Shown here: positions 18,799 through 28,576 of the stretch, one piece after another
How the letters are laid out: the number at the start of each line of letters is the position of its first letter
Numbering within the stretch: the first letter of the stretch is position 1
NCBI RefSeq assembly: GCF_030064125.1
Contig: NZ_CP125957.1
Coordinates: 2,294,001-2,358,000 of the forward strand
Origin: Pseudomonas sp. G2-4
GTDB taxonomy: Bacteria; Pseudomonadota; Gammaproteobacteria; Pseudomonadales; Pseudomonadaceae
DNA: 64,000 bases
Direction of reading: 5' to 3'
Program-made: the position numbers and the translations under genes
The notes under the pieces: model-generated
Database searches by the model: none
What the model saw: the letters and a program-made list of their open reading frames with translations, nothing else
What the model was told of the DNA's origin: nothing

Positions 18799-19399
18799 TC
18801 TGGCCAACGAGCAACTGCAACTGCAGTATCGCACCGCCCTAGAACCCTTCCAGGGTGCCTTGATCGGTGCCAAGCCTTCGCGCCTCAACCTGCGCGAGAT
18901 TCGCCTGCAGGCTTACATCACTGTGCGCGGAGTCCTCGCCAGCGCCGAGGTCAGCGAGGGGCTGGAAAGCGCTGGCCTGAGCACCCCGGCGAAGCTGAGC
19001 TCGACTGCGCATTACGCCACCGATGGCGCCGATGTGCTGCTGTGGATCTCGCCTAACGAAAGCCTGCTGATCAGCCCGATGAGCCAGCGCGATCACTGGG
19101 TACAGACCCTACAGCGCACCTTGCAGGGCTCATTCGCGGCGGTGATTGATACTTCCGGCAGCTTCAATTGCCTGGAGTTGCAAGGCCCGGCGGTTGAGGC
19201 ATGCCTGGCCAAACTCAGCCACTACAACTTTGCCGAGCGCGAGTTCCCGGTAGGCAAGGTGGTGACCACGACGCTGAAGGGTATTCCCTGCCACTTCGTG
19301 CGCATGGACCGGGATTGCTTCCGCATCCTCATGCGCTTCTCGTTTTCCCATTATCTGTACCGCCTGATCAGCCACGCGGCTGCGGCGTACCAAGCCTAG
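18791..19399 (+). CDS. soxG: Sarcosine oxidase gamma subunit
   Basis: A 202-residue subunit, related in fold to the GcvT folate-binding domain. Contains LLWISPNESLLIS and DTSGSFNCLELQGPAVEACL, typical of SoxG. The start is the ATG at 18791, overlapping soxA by 8 bases; a longer frame from 18659 lies entirely inside soxA. It completes the alpha-beta-gamma-delta complex. Confidence 0.95.
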   Translation: MSDLANEQLQLQYRTALEPFQGALIGAKPSRLNLREIRLQAYITVRGVLASAEVSEGLESAGLSTPAKLSSTAHYATDGADVLLWISPNESLLISPMSQRDHWVQTLQRTLQGSFAAVIDTSGSFNCLELQGPAVEACLAKLSHYNFAEREFPVGKVVTTTLKGIPCHFVRMDRDCFRILMRFSFSHYLYRLISHAAAAYQA

Positions 19400-19460
19400 G
19401 GCGAGCAGATCGTCTATGAGCCGTAAAAAACACTCACAGATCCAAACGCTGGAGAAGGCA

Positions 19461-20315
19461 ATGAGCGCCAAGAAATTCGTCCTCACCCTGGCTTGCAGTG
19501 ACCGCAAGGGCATTGTCGCAGCGGTAGGCAACTGCATCGCCGCACAGAGTGGCAACATCATGGAGAGCGGCCAGTACGTGGACCCCGACAACATGCGTTT
19601 CTTTATGCGCGTGTGCTTCGTGGTCGACGAGCGCACCACCATGGAAAGCTTCCGCGAAGGCTTCGCTCCGGTAGGACTGGCCTATGGCATGGATTGGCAG
19701 GTCTATGACCTGGACGTAAGGCCGCGGGTGATGATCCTGGTCTCACAACTGGGCCACTGCCTGAACGATCTGCTTTACCGCAACAGTATCGGTCAGTTGC
19801 CTATGGAGCTGGTATCGCTAGTCTCCAACCACCAGAAATTCTCTCGTCGCGCCGAGCACGAAGGCATCCCCTTCGTGTATATGCCGATCACCTCGGAGAA
19901 CAAGCTCGACCAAGAAGCTGTGATGCTAACGCTGGTGCGCGAGCAGAAAATCGATCTGATCATCCTTGCCCGCTACATGCAGATTCTCTCTGATGACCTG
20001 TCACGTGAACTGACCGGCAAGGTCATCAACATCCACCACTCGTTCCTGCCCAGCTTCAAGGGTGCACGGCCCTATCACCAGGCTCACAAGCGTGGCGTAA
20101 AGCTAATCGGCGCCACCGCGCACTACGTCACTGCGGATCTCGATGAAGGCCCGATCATCGAGCAGAACGTGCACCGAGTCGATCACGCGGCCACCGCCGA
20201 CGACATGGTTGCCATTGGCCGCGACACCGAATGCCAGGTGCTGGCCAAGGCCGTGAAACTCCACCTCGAACATCGGATTCTGCTCAATGAAGACCGTACC
20301 GTCATTTTCCACTAA
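19461..20315 (+). CDS. purU: Formyltetrahydrofolate deformylase
   Basis: A 284-residue enzyme that hydrolyses 10-formyl-THF to formate and THF. The N-terminal ACT domain ([20 protein letters not shown]) precedes a formyltransferase-type catalytic domain with [20 protein letters not shown], whose Asn-His pair is catalytic, and [22 protein letters not shown] precedes the ATG at 19461. In sox clusters PurU regenerates free THF from the one-carbon unit released by sarcosine oxidase. The 3' end overlaps folD by 29 bases. Confidence 0.96.
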   Translation: MSAKKFVLTLACSDRKGIVAAVGNCIAAQSGNIMESGQYVDPDNMRFFMRVCFVVDERTTMESFREGFAPVGLAYGMDWQVYDLDVRPRVMILVSQLGHCLNDLLYRNSIGQLPMELVSLVSNHQKFSRRAEHEGIPFVYMPITSENKLDQEAVMLTLVREQKIDLIILARYMQILSDDLSRELTGKVINIHHSFLPSFKGARPYHQAHKRGVKLIGATAHYVTADLDEGPIIEQNVHRVDHAATADDMVAIGRDTECQVLAKAVKLHLEHRILLNEDRTVIFH

Positions 20316-21198
20316 AGCTGCGCCCGTGATTATCGATGGCAAGGCTGCCAGCCAGGCTATCGTCGAGCAAGTCAAAGCGGCTGTTGTTGCCGAGCATCTG
20401 CGTCCCGGCCTCGCCGTGTTGCTGGTGGGCAGCGATCCGGCTAGCGCTGTGTACGTGCGCAACAAAGGGCTGCGCGCTAAAGAGTGCGGCTTTCACTCGG
20501 AGCAGATCGACCTCGACGAGAACACCAGCGAGGGCGAGCTGCTGGCGGTGATCGGCCGGCTCAACAGCGACGAGAACATCCACGGCATCCTCGTGCAGCT
20601 GCCACTGCCTCGGCATATCGACGCGCACAAAGTGATCCAGGCTATCCACCCGATGAAGGACGTCGACGGCTTTCACTACGTCAACGTCGGCCACTTGGCC
20701 AGCGGCGCGCTGGGCGATGCCCTGGTGCCCTGTACCCCGCTGGGTTCTTTGCACTTGATTCAGCAACACTTGGGCAATGACTTAAGCGGTAAGCATGCAG
20801 TGGTGATCGGCCGTTCCAACATCGTCGGCAAACCCATGGCCAGCCTGCTGCTGCAGCACAACTGCACGGTCACCGTGTTACACAGCCGGACCTTCGAGCC
20901 GGAGAAGCTCTGCCGACAGGCTGACATTGTTGTCGCCGCGGTGGGCGTTCCGGGGCTGGTCAAGGCCGATTGGATCAAACCGGGAGCGCTGGTGATTGAT
21001 GTCGGTATCAATCGCATCGAACTGGCAGACGGTAACTCGCGCCTAGTCGGGGACGTTGCCTTCGACGAAGTGGCGCCGCTGACCTCGGCCATTACCCCGG
21101 TACCGGGGGGGGTTGGGCCGATGACCATCGCCTTGTTGATGCAAAACACGCTATCGGTGGCACGACGCTTCAAGAAGGTCGGCCTGACGATGCGTTGA
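20287..21198 (+). CDS. folD: Methylene-THF dehydrogenase / methenyl-THF cyclohydrolase
   Basis: A 303-residue bifunctional enzyme that turns 5,10-methylene-THF into 10-formyl-THF with NADP. The catalytic Lys lies in [17 protein letters not shown]; the signatures GILVQLPLP and the cofactor-binding [18 protein letters not shown] are present, as is the C-terminal [15 protein letters not shown]. It sits between SoxBDAG (which makes methylene-THF) and PurU (which uses formyl-THF) in the pathway. Probably a second copy dedicated to this operon, since housekeeping folD is normally elsewhere. Confidence 0.97.
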   Translation: MKTVPSFSTKAAPVIIDGKAASQAIVEQVKAAVVAEHLRPGLAVLLVGSDPASAVYVRNKGLRAKECGFHSEQIDLDENTSEGELLAVIGRLNSDENIHGILVQLPLPRHIDAHKVIQAIHPMKDVDGFHYVNVGHLASGALGDALVPCTPLGSLHLIQQHLGNDLSGKHAVVIGRSNIVGKPMASLLLQHNCTVTVLHSRTFEPEKLCRQADIVVAAVGVPGLVKADWIKPGALVIDVGINRIELADGNSRLVGDVAFDEVAPLTSAITPVPGGVGPMTIALLMQNTLSVARRFKKVGLTMR

Positions 21199-21304
21199 AC
21201 ACTGCTTTGCCCTTGGAAACAACTGCCATTCAAACAATAACAAGAGCCTGCGAGTGCTTTTGACTGCTGCCTTAAAACCTTACCAATAAAACAGGAGCGA
21301 CAAG

Positions 21305-22423
21305 ATGCAAATCTCAAATAAATGGCGTTTGGCTGCGGCAGTTTCCGTGGCAATGGGTTTTTCCAGTGCGGCCTTTGCCGACATCGTGGTCGGAGTTGCC
21401 GGACCTTATACCGGTGCTAATGCATCCTATGGCACGCAATTCTGGCGCGGCGCTTCACAGGCTGCGGCGGATATAAACGCGGCCGGAGGAATCAACGGCG
21501 AGAAGATCAAGCTGGTACAAGCTGATGACGCCTGCGAACCCAAACAGGCGGTGGCCGTTGCCAACAGACTGGTGGACACTGAGCATGTCAAGGCGGTAAT
21601 CGGTCACTTTTGCTCATCCTCGACCGTGCCTGCCACGGAGATCTATGACGAAGCGGGCATCCTCTCCATTACACCATCGTCCACCAGTCCAGCGGTCACC
21701 GATCGTGGCCTGGTGGGCATGTTCCGCATGTGCGGGCGTGATGACCAACAAGGCATCATCGCCGGTAACTATCTAGTGGATAAACTCAAGGTCAAGAAAG
21801 TCGCGGTCATCCACGACAAGGACACTTACGGTCAGGGCCTGGCTGATGCTACTAAGGCGCAGTTGGCCGTGCGCGGCGTCACTCCCGTGGTGTACGAAGG
21901 CTTGACCCGTGGCGAAAAGGACTTCAGCTCGCTGGTCACCAAGATCCGCGCGGCCAGCACCGAAGCAGTGTATTTCGGTGGCTGCCATCCGGAAGCAGGT
22001 CCGCTGGCTCGTCAGCTGCGCGAGCAGGGCTATAGCGGAATCTTTATGTCCGGCGACTGTATCGTCACCGACGAGATGGTCACCACCGCAGGCGGCCCGC
22101 AGTACACCAAGGACATCCTGATGACCTTCGGCAAGGATCCACGCTCGCTGCCGGAAGGCAAGGCGGTGGTCGAAAAATTCCGCTCCAGCGGTTTCGAACC
22201 CGAGGGCTACACCCTGTACTCCTACGGCGCCATGCAGGCTATCGCCGCCGCGTTCACCGGTATTCAAGGCACGGACGGTGCCAAGGCCTCAGCCTGGTTG
22301 AAGTCGCATAAGGTCGGCACCGTGATGGGCGATAAGGAATGGACCGCCAAGGGTGACCTCAAAGTCTCCGACTATGTGATGTACAAATGGGACGACAAGG
22401 GCAAGTACTCACCCGTCGAGTAA
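21305..22423 (+). CDS. Branched-chain-type amino acid ABC transporter, binding protein
   Basis: A 372-residue periplasmic substrate-binding protein of the LivJ family. The signal peptide (MQISNKWRLAAAVSVAMGFS, cleavage near AFA|D) leads into DIVVGVAGPYTGANASYGTQ. Contains DDACEPKQAVAVANRLVD, the family's ligand-site region. Downstream genes supply two permeases and two ATPases. Because it is embedded in a sarcosine oxidase operon, the ligand is likely an N-methylated or betaine-like amino acid rather than leucine; this is inference. Confidence 0.92.
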   Translation: MQISNKWRLAAAVSVAMGFSSAAFADIVVGVAGPYTGANASYGTQFWRGASQAAADINAAGGINGEKIKLVQADDACEPKQAVAVANRLVDTEHVKAVIGHFCSSSTVPATEIYDEAGILSITPSSTSPAVTDRGLVGMFRMCGRDDQQGIIAGNYLVDKLKVKKVAVIHDKDTYGQGLADATKAQLAVRGVTPVVYEGLTRGEKDFSSLVTKIRAASTEAVYFGGCHPEAGPLARQLREQGYSGIFMSGDCIVTDEMVTTAGGPQYTKDILMTFGKDPRSLPEGKAVVEKFRSSGFEPEGYTLYSYGAMQAIAAAFTGIQGTDGAKASAWLKSHKVGTVMGDKEWTAKGDLKVSDYVMYKWDDKGKYSPVE

Positions 22424-22447
22424 TCCTGGCGCCCACGCGCGTGTTGG

Positions 22448-22474
22448 GTGGCATGCCCAGTGTGTGCCACTTTT
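22448..22474 (+). terminator. Hairpin between binding protein and permease genes
   Basis: GTGGCA-tgcccagtgtg-TGCCACTTTT is a 6-bp stem with an 11-base loop and a short T-run. Such hairpins often let the binding protein be made in excess over the membrane genes. It is weak and may only attenuate. Confidence 0.45.
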
Positions 22475-22497
22475 AACTTTCAGCATGAGTAGCTTTT

Positions 22498-23412
22498 ATG
22501 GACGGTATCTTCCTACAGCAGCTGATCAACGGCCTGACCCTCGGGTCGGTCTACGGTCTTATCGCCATCGGTTACACCATGGTCTACGGCATTATCGGCA
22601 TGATAAATTTCGCCCATGGTGACGTGTACATGATTTCGGCCTACCTTGCCGCTATCGGCATGGCCGTGATGGCATCCTTCGGGATTCATTCGTTCCCGTT
22701 CCTGATTTTCGGCACCCTGTTGTTCACCATCGTCGTCACCGGGGTCTACGGTTTCGTCATAGAACGCGTGGCCTATAGGCCGCTGCGCAATTCCACGCGT
22801 CTGGCCCCGTTGATCAGCGCGATCGGTATTTCGCTAATTCTGCAGAACTACGCTCAGATCAGCCAGGGCGCCAAGCAGCAGGGCGTGCCTACGTTGCTCG
22901 AAGGTGCCTGGCGCTTCAGCCTCGGCGGCAGCTTCGTGCAGCTCACCTATACACGTATTTTCATACTGGTCGCGGCCTTTTCGGGTATGGCGATTCTCAC
23001 TTACGTAATCAAGTGCACGACCTTAGGACGCATGTGCCGGGCGGTGCAGCAGGACCGTAAGATGGCCTCGATCCTGGGCATCAACACTGACCGCGTGATT
23101 TCCTACGTTTTTGTCATTGGCGCCGCTATGGCCGCTCTGGCCGGCGTATTGATCACCATCAACTACGGCACATTCGATTTTTATGCCGGCTTCATCATCG
23201 GCATCAAGGCCTTCACCGCGGCGGTGCTGGGCGGTATTGGCTCGTTGCCGGGGGCGATGCTCGGCGGCCTGATCCTCGGCGTGGCGGAGTCGCAGTTTTC
23301 CGGTCTGGTCAATACCGACTACAAGGATGTCTTCAGCTTTTCGCTGCTGGTACTGATTCTGATCTTCCGACCTCAGGGTCTTTTGGGGCGGCCACTTGTG
23401 GCGAAGGTGTAA
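22498..23412 (+). CDS. Branched-chain-type ABC transporter permease (LivH family)
   Basis: A 304-residue inner-membrane permease with about eight hydrophobic segments. It begins MDGIFLQQLINGLTLGSVYG and has YGIIGMINFAHGDVYMI, the LivH signature, and ends with ILIFRPQGLLGRP. It pairs with the LivM-type permease that follows after 3 bases. The conserved GGIGSLPGAMLGGLILG segment is the coupling helix region to the ATPases. Confidence 0.95.
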   Translation: MDGIFLQQLINGLTLGSVYGLIAIGYTMVYGIIGMINFAHGDVYMISAYLAAIGMAVMASFGIHSFPFLIFGTLLFTIVVTGVYGFVIERVAYRPLRNSTRLAPLISAIGISLILQNYAQISQGAKQQGVPTLLEGAWRFSLGGSFVQLTYTRIFILVAAFSGMAILTYVIKCTTLGRMCRAVQQDRKMASILGINTDRVISYVFVIGAAMAALAGVLITINYGTFDFYAGFIIGIKAFTAAVLGGIGSLPGAMLGGLILGVAESQFSGLVNTDYKDVFSFSLLVLILIFRPQGLLGRPLVAKV

Positions 23413-23415
23413 AGT

Positions 23416-24716
23416 ATGACAGCAGCGATCAGTAAAACCGTACCACTCAACAAACCCATTTGCCTCAAGAAAAGCGTGATCGACTCGGTGGTCGCCGGTC
23501 TATTGGCACTAATCGTGTTTGGGCCGATCGTCGGGGTCGTGCTCGACGGTTACAGCTTCAATTTGGAACCAGCGCGGGTGGCCTGGATCGTCGCGGTAGT
23601 GATGGTCGGTCGGCTGCTGCTCAGCCTGTTCCTCCAGACGCCCCGTGGCCTGGCGATTTCTCAGAGCTTCGAGAATCCAGGGGCAGGGGTGCATGTGCTA
23701 CGCCACGACCACAAGTCGCGAATGCCCTTCATCATCCTAGCTTTGATCGTGGTTGCTCTAGTGTTTCCGGTGTTCGCCAACAAATACGTTCTCACTGTGG
23801 TGATCCTAGGTCTGATCTACGTGTTGCTGGGCTTAGGCCTGAACATCGTAGTCGGCCTGGCCGGGCTGCTGGACTTGGGCTACGTGGCTTTCTATGCCAT
23901 TGGTGCATACGGCCTGGCGCTGGGTTATCAATACCTGGGGCTGGGGTTCTGGTCGGCCTTGCCGTTGGCAGCCATCGCAGCGGCGTTGGCGGGTTGCATT
24001 CTCGGATTCCCGGTATTGCGCATGCACGGCGATTATCTGGCAATCGTCACCCTGGGTTTTGGCGAAATAATTCGCCTAGTGCTCAACAACTGGGTGTCGT
24101 TCACTGGCGGCCCCAATGGCGTACCGGTGCCGTCGCCGACGCTGTTCGGCCTGGAGTTCGGCCGGCGGGCGAAGGAAGGCGGTGTTCCAATCCACGAGTT
24201 CTTCCACTTCGAATACAACCCTGATCTCAAATTCTTGTTCATCTACGCCGTGCTGTTTCTAGTGGTAATGGCCGTGCTCTACCTCAAGCACCGCCTGACC
24301 CGCATGCCGGTAGGCCGCGCCTGGGAAGCGTTGCGCGAGGATGAGATCGCATGTCGATCCATGGGCCTCAATCACGTACTGGTCAAGCTCTCGGCGTTCA
24401 CCATCGGCGCTTCCACGGCGGGCTTGGCAGGGGTGTTCTTCGCCAGCTATCAGGGTTTCGTCAATCCGACGTCCTTCACATTCTTCGAGTCCGCTCTGAT
24501 CCTCGCCATCGTGGTCCTGGGGGGATGGGCTCGACCATCGGTGTGGTCATCGCCGCGTTTGTGCTGACTGTGATGCCGGAGCTGCTACGCAGCTTTTCAG
24601 AATATCGCGTGCTGCTGTTCGGCATCCTTATGGTCCTGATGATGATCTGGCGACCCCGCGGGCTGATCCGCATCAGTCGTACCGGCGTAACCCCACGCAA
24701 AGGAGTGGCACCATGA
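23416..24716 (+). pseudogene. LivM-type ABC permease with a one-base frameshift
   Basis: The frame from 23416 codes a normal LivM permease up to AIVVLGG near 24524, then breaks and stops at 24567. The expected continuation (MGSTIGVVIAAFVLTV through RPRGLIRISRTGV) reads in another frame from 24525 to 24716. The span is 1301 bases, one short of 434 codons, so a single base is missing; the break is at a G6 run (24519-24524) where G7 or GGC would restore LGGMGS. All other genes of the operon look intact, so the cause could be a real recent mutation, a phase-variable tract or a sequencing error. The livG start overlaps the restored stop. Confidence 0.9.
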
Positions 24717-25588
24717 ATAACGCGATCATTCTTTCGGTCGAACACCTGATGATGCGGTTCGGCGGCATCAAGGCCTTGAGCGACGTCAACCTCAAAGTCC
24801 GGCGCAATTCCATCTTCGCTCTGATTGGCCCAAACGGAGCCGGCAAGACCACAGTGTTCAACTGTCTGACTGGCTTCTACAAGGCCAGCGGTGGGCGCAT
24901 CGAGCTCAACGCTCAAGGTAAGCGCACCGACGTCATCAAGCTGCTCGGCGAGCCCTTCGCCCCTACCGACTTCGTCTCGCCCAAGGCGTTCTGCAGCCGG
25001 CTGTACTACAAGATGTTTGGCGGTACCCACTTGGTCAATCGTTCTGGCCTGGCGCGGACGTTCCAAAACATCCGGCTGTTCCGCGAGATGTCGGTGATCG
25101 AAAACTTGCTGGTGGCACAGCATATGTGGGTGAACAGGAGCATGCTCGCCGGCCTTCTTAATACTCGCGGTTACCGCAAGGCCGAACAGCAGGCGCTGGA
25201 CGCGGCGTTCTATTGGCTTGAGGTGGTCGACTTGGTTGATTGCGCCAACCGCCTTGCCGGCGAATTGTCCTACGGCCAGCAGCGCCGCCTGGAGATCGCC
25301 CGTGCCATGTGTACGCGCCCGCAGATCATCTGCCTGGATGAGCCAGCAGCTGGCCTCAACCCCCAGGAAACCATCGCCCTCAGCGGCATGATCCGTCGTC
25401 TGCGCGACGAGCACGACATGACTATTGTGCTGATCGAGCACGACATGGGTATGGTCATGGGAATTTCCGATGACATCGTGGTGCTCGACCACGGCAATGT
25501 GATCGCCAGCGGCAAGCCCGAGCAAATCCGCAACGACCCTAAAGTTATCGCCGCTTACCTGGGTGCCGAAGAGGAGGAGCTTGTATGA
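24713..25588 (+). CDS. Branched-chain-type ABC transporter ATPase (LivG family)
   Basis: A 291-residue ATPase. Walker A is GPNGAGKTT, the signature is LSYGQQRRLEIARAM and Walker B is IICLDEPAAGLNP, with H-loop IEHDMGMVM. The long insert after Walker A and the ending IAAYLGAEEEEL are LivG features. It overlaps the restored end of the permease gene and the next ATPase gene by 4 bases each, so the importer genes are tightly coupled. Confidence 0.96.
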   Translation: MNNAIILSVEHLMMRFGGIKALSDVNLKVRRNSIFALIGPNGAGKTTVFNCLTGFYKASGGRIELNAQGKRTDVIKLLGEPFAPTDFVSPKAFCSRLYYKMFGGTHLVNRSGLARTFQNIRLFREMSVIENLLVAQHMWVNRSMLAGLLNTRGYRKAEQQALDAAFYWLEVVDLVDCANRLAGELSYGQQRRLEIARAMCTRPQIICLDEPAAGLNPQETIALSGMIRRLRDEHDMTIVLIEHDMGMVMGISDDIVVLDHGNVIASGKPEQIRNDPKVIAAYLGAEEEELV

Positions 25589-26301
25589 AGACGCCGATTC
25601 TTGAAATGTGTGGTATCGATGTGTTCTACGGCCCGATTCAGGCGCTGAAGAAGGTCTCGCTGCATATCCATTCTGGCGAGACCGTCAGCCTCATAGGCTC
25701 CAACGGTGCAGGCAAGTCGACGCTGCTGATGTCAATCTTCGGCCAGCCGCGTGCCAGCTCGGGACAGATCCTCTACGAAGGCATTGATATCTCACAGAAG
25801 TCCTCACACTACATAGCCTCCAACGGTATTGCCCAGTCGCCGGAGGGCCGCCGGGTGTTTCCCGACATGTCAGTAGAAGAGAATCTGATGATGGGTACTA
25901 TTCCCATCGGCGACAAGCATGCCAATGAAGACATGCAGCGCATGTTCGATATCTTCCCCCGGCTAAAGGAGCGGCGTAACCAGCGCGCCATGACAATGTC
26001 AGGTGGTGAGCAGCAAATGCTAGCTATTGCCCGTGCTTTGATGAGCCGGCCGCGCTTGCTGCTGCTCGATGAGCCGTCACTGGGGTTGGCGCCAATCGTG
26101 GTCAAGCAGATCTTTGCTACCCTGCGCGAGTTGGCGCAGAGTGGCATGACAATTTTCCTGGTTGAGCAGAACGCCAACCATGCGCTCAAGCTCTCGGATC
26201 GCGCCTATGTGATGGTCAACGGCGAAATCTGCATGACCGGTAGTGGTCAGGAGCTGTTGAGCAACAACGAGGTGCGCAACGCGTACCTGGGTGGTCATTG
26301 A
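25585..26301 (+). CDS. Branched-chain-type ABC transporter ATPase (LivF family)
   Basis: A 238-residue ATPase. Walker A is GSNGAGKST, the signature is MSGGEQQMLAIARAL and Walker B is LLLLDEPSLGLAP. It includes the LivF-typical GIAQSPEGRRVFPDMSVEENL and ends IRNAYLGGH-like (VRNAYLGGH). It forms the heterodimeric motor with the LivG-type ATPase. Confidence 0.96.
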   Translation: MKTPILEMCGIDVFYGPIQALKKVSLHIHSGETVSLIGSNGAGKSTLLMSIFGQPRASSGQILYEGIDISQKSSHYIASNGIAQSPEGRRVFPDMSVEENLMMGTIPIGDKHANEDMQRMFDIFPRLKERRNQRAMTMSGGEQQMLAIARALMSRPRLLLLDEPSLGLAPIVVKQIFATLRELAQSGMTIFLVEQNANHALKLSDRAYVMVNGEICMTGSGQELLSNNEVRNAYLGGH

Positions 26302-26314
26302 TCTGGAGGGCTGA

Positions 26315-27643
26315 ATGTCCCGCGCTTATTACCCTATGTACGACTGTATGAGCTCGGCGGCGCCGCTGCCGCAACAGGCCGACGTGGTCATCGCCGGTGC
26401 CGGAATCATGGGTTGTGCCGCGGCCTATTACCTGAGTAATCGGGGTTTGAGCGTAGTGGTCTGCGACAAGGCCGGGATCGCTAGCCAGCAATCGAGCCGT
26501 GCCTGGGGCTTTGTGCGCCAGCAAATGCGCGATCCGGCCGAAGTGCCGCTTATGAAAGCGGCCATTTCGGTGTGGCAAGGGCTGGAGGTAGAATTGCAGA
26601 CGTCGCTAGAGTGGATCCAGGCCGGATGCCTTTACAGTGCCGACGACGAGGCGCAAATGGCGCGGTTCGATAGTTGGTTGGCTATTGCCCGTGAGCACGA
26701 ACTGGACACCTGTCTGCTAGCAAGCAAGCAGGTCAATGCGCTGATGCCAGCGCTAGGCAAGCGCGCTCTTGGTGGCCTCTATACGGCCAGCGATGGCCAG
26801 GCAGAACCTCGGCGGGTCACGGCGGCGTTCGCGCAACGGGCACGAGAACGAGGCGTATACTTCGCCGAGGGCTGCGGGGTAACTGGCATCGATACCCAAG
26901 CAGGCTTCATCAGTGGCGTTGAGACTGAGCGCGGATACATTTCCACCCGGCGGCTGGTGGTCGCAGCCGGTGCCAGCAGTTGGCGGCTATTGAAGGCGGT
27001 GGGGTTGATCATTCCCCAGCAGGTGGTGCGCTGCACCGTGTCGCGTACCAGTGCCGGACCGCAGGTAGGTGGAACAACCTATATCGGACATGGCGTTGGC
27101 TTTCGCCAGCGTCGTGACGGGAGCTTTAACATTGCCGACGGTACCCGTGCAATCCTTGATGTGAGCTTCGACCTACTACGCGGGGCTCGATGGTACCTGC
27201 CATTGTTAGCTAGGCATGGGGGTATGTTCAATCTGAGCTTCAAGAATGATGTGGTCCGTGACCTGAGCCAACGCTGGCGGTCAGGTCCGCCGCTGCTGGG
27301 CGAGCGAGACCCACACGCGCGGCCTGACCCCACCAGTGTCACATCGGCAATACGGTCACTGATCGAAGCGTTCCCCGAGCTCAAGGACGTACGCGTGGTT
27401 GAGAGCTGGGGAGGTATGATCGATGTGCTGCCGGACGGGATCCCGATCATCGACGCAACACCTGAGGTACCTGGGTTAGTGATTGCCACCGGCTTTTGTG
27501 GTCATGGTTTTGCCCTAGGGCCGATGGTGGGGCAGGTCATTGCCGAGCTGGTAGAAAAAGGCGCAAGCAGTTTTGACTTGCATCGGCTGAGATTGCGCAG
27601 GTTCATCGAGGGCGACATCGGGCGGCCGATGTCGCTCTACTGA
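26315..27643 (+). CDS. FAD-dependent amino acid/amine oxidoreductase (DAO family)
   Basis: A 442-residue DAO-fold flavoprotein. FAD motif ADVVIAGAGIMGCAAAYYL, then the short stretch SSRAWGFVRQQ after the second strand, and the C-terminal FCGHGFALGPMVGQVIAELV. Such enzymes oxidise secondary amines or D-amino acids, passing electrons to the respiratory chain. It is the last gene of the sox-liv cluster, 13 bases after livF, and probably makes or consumes an intermediate of the imported substrate. The exact substrate is unknown; it is not a SoxB. Confidence 0.88.
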   Translation: MSRAYYPMYDCMSSAAPLPQQADVVIAGAGIMGCAAAYYLSNRGLSVVVCDKAGIASQQSSRAWGFVRQQMRDPAEVPLMKAAISVWQGLEVELQTSLEWIQAGCLYSADDEAQMARFDSWLAIAREHELDTCLLASKQVNALMPALGKRALGGLYTASDGQAEPRRVTAAFAQRARERGVYFAEGCGVTGIDTQAGFISGVETERGYISTRRLVVAAGASSWRLLKAVGLIIPQQVVRCTVSRTSAGPQVGGTTYIGHGVGFRQRRDGSFNIADGTRAILDVSFDLLRGARWYLPLLARHGGMFNLSFKNDVVRDLSQRWRSGPPLLGERDPHARPDPTSVTSAIRSLIEAFPELKDVRVVESWGGMIDVLPDGIPIIDATPEVPGLVIATGFCGHGFALGPMVGQVIAELVEKGASSFDLHRLRLRRFIEGDIGRPMSLY

Positions 27644-27715
27644 TACAGTGCGCTATGCGCAGCCCTTCCTACAAAACAGCCCGGAAAAGACTTCGTCAGG
27701 CTGGAGGTGGCGGAA

Positions 27716-27844
27716 TCAGCACTCTACGAGGTTCACCGCAAGTCCTCCTCGTGAGGTTTCTTTGTACTTATCGAGCATGTCAGCTCCTGTATCTCGCATT
27801 GTTCTGATGGCATGATCCAGGGTGATAAAATGATCCCCGTTCTG
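27716..27844 (-). pseudogene. L-serine dehydratase C-terminal fragment
   Basis: On the minus strand the frame ends with [18 protein letters not shown] then [17 protein letters not shown] and a stop, the conserved C-terminus of iron-sulfur L-serine dehydratases (SdaA). The sequence before about 27844 no longer matches, and the remaining 400-plus residues are absent. Serine dehydratase often accompanies sox and glycine catabolic genes in Pseudomonas, so this may be the ruined tail of an ancestral operon. Confidence 0.75.
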
Positions 27845-28156
27845 CTCCGGATCGATCCAAGCTCGCTGGATGGGTCCACATTGCCAGTGGAGGTGCACCG
27901 GGCATGGGTAAACGTCGATAGCTGCTCCACAGTTGGCTTCCGAAACCGCCTGATTCAGGCGCTGAAGTGAAATTCTGCTGGCCGGCTTCCTGCTACTGGC
28001 GTCAGTCGCCGGCCCAATCACATGTTCCTCCAGCCGCGGGCCTTTCGGCTTGTTCTACGGCCCTTGCGATAGTGCGCATTTCTCTCATGAGTTTCGCGCC
28101 CGTTTCGCCCAGCGCCACGGAAGTGCCAGCGTCGGGAACGCTCGGATTGATCAACC
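27845..28156. other. Degenerate stretch with no intact gene
   Basis: Between the dehydratase and transporter fragments I see only broken frames. One minus-strand frame (28002-28156) reads NPSVPDAGTSVALGETGAKL and [20 protein letters not shown], which looks protein-like, but I do not recognise it and it has no start of its own. The stretch is best regarded as decayed coding DNA. Confidence 0.4.
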
Positions 28157-28540
28157 TCAACCCGCAGAACATGCCACAGCGGCCCTGCGGTTGGCTACGC
28201 GAGAAACCGTGAGCCAGCCAGATGCTAGGGCCAGTATCAACGCTGCCGTGGAAAGCAGGCCGCCTGCCCAGTTGGGCGAGGCGTAGCCGAAATCTTGGGC
28301 GATTACCCAGCCGCCCAGCCACGCACCGATGGCGTTGCCCAGATTGAGCAGGCCGATGTTGAAGGAGGCGGCGAGGTTGGGTGCACCGGCGGCGCGGGCT
28401 TTGTCCATCACCAGCCGCTGGATCGGTGACACGCTGGCGAAGCCGAAATCGGCCATCAGCAACACGCAGATGGCGGAAGCAACGCGGCTTTCCACTACGG
28501 AGTAAAACGCGAACGGCGTTGCGGCTCCAGCAGATCGAGC
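28157..28540 (-). pseudogene. MFS transporter C-terminal fragment
   Basis: The frame ending at 28157 encodes about 110 residues with FGFASVSPIQRLVMDKA and SFNIGLLNLGNAIGAWLGGW, the final helices of an AraJ/arabinose-efflux-type MFS transporter. The first two thirds of the protein are missing and a frame break lies near 28500-28540. It lies directly downstream of the TetR gene on the same strand; TetR-MFS pairs are common, so this may have been the regulator's original partner. Confidence 0.75.
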
Positions 28541-28576
28541 AGGGTGAACAACCCATCATCCTGCAACACCCAACCG

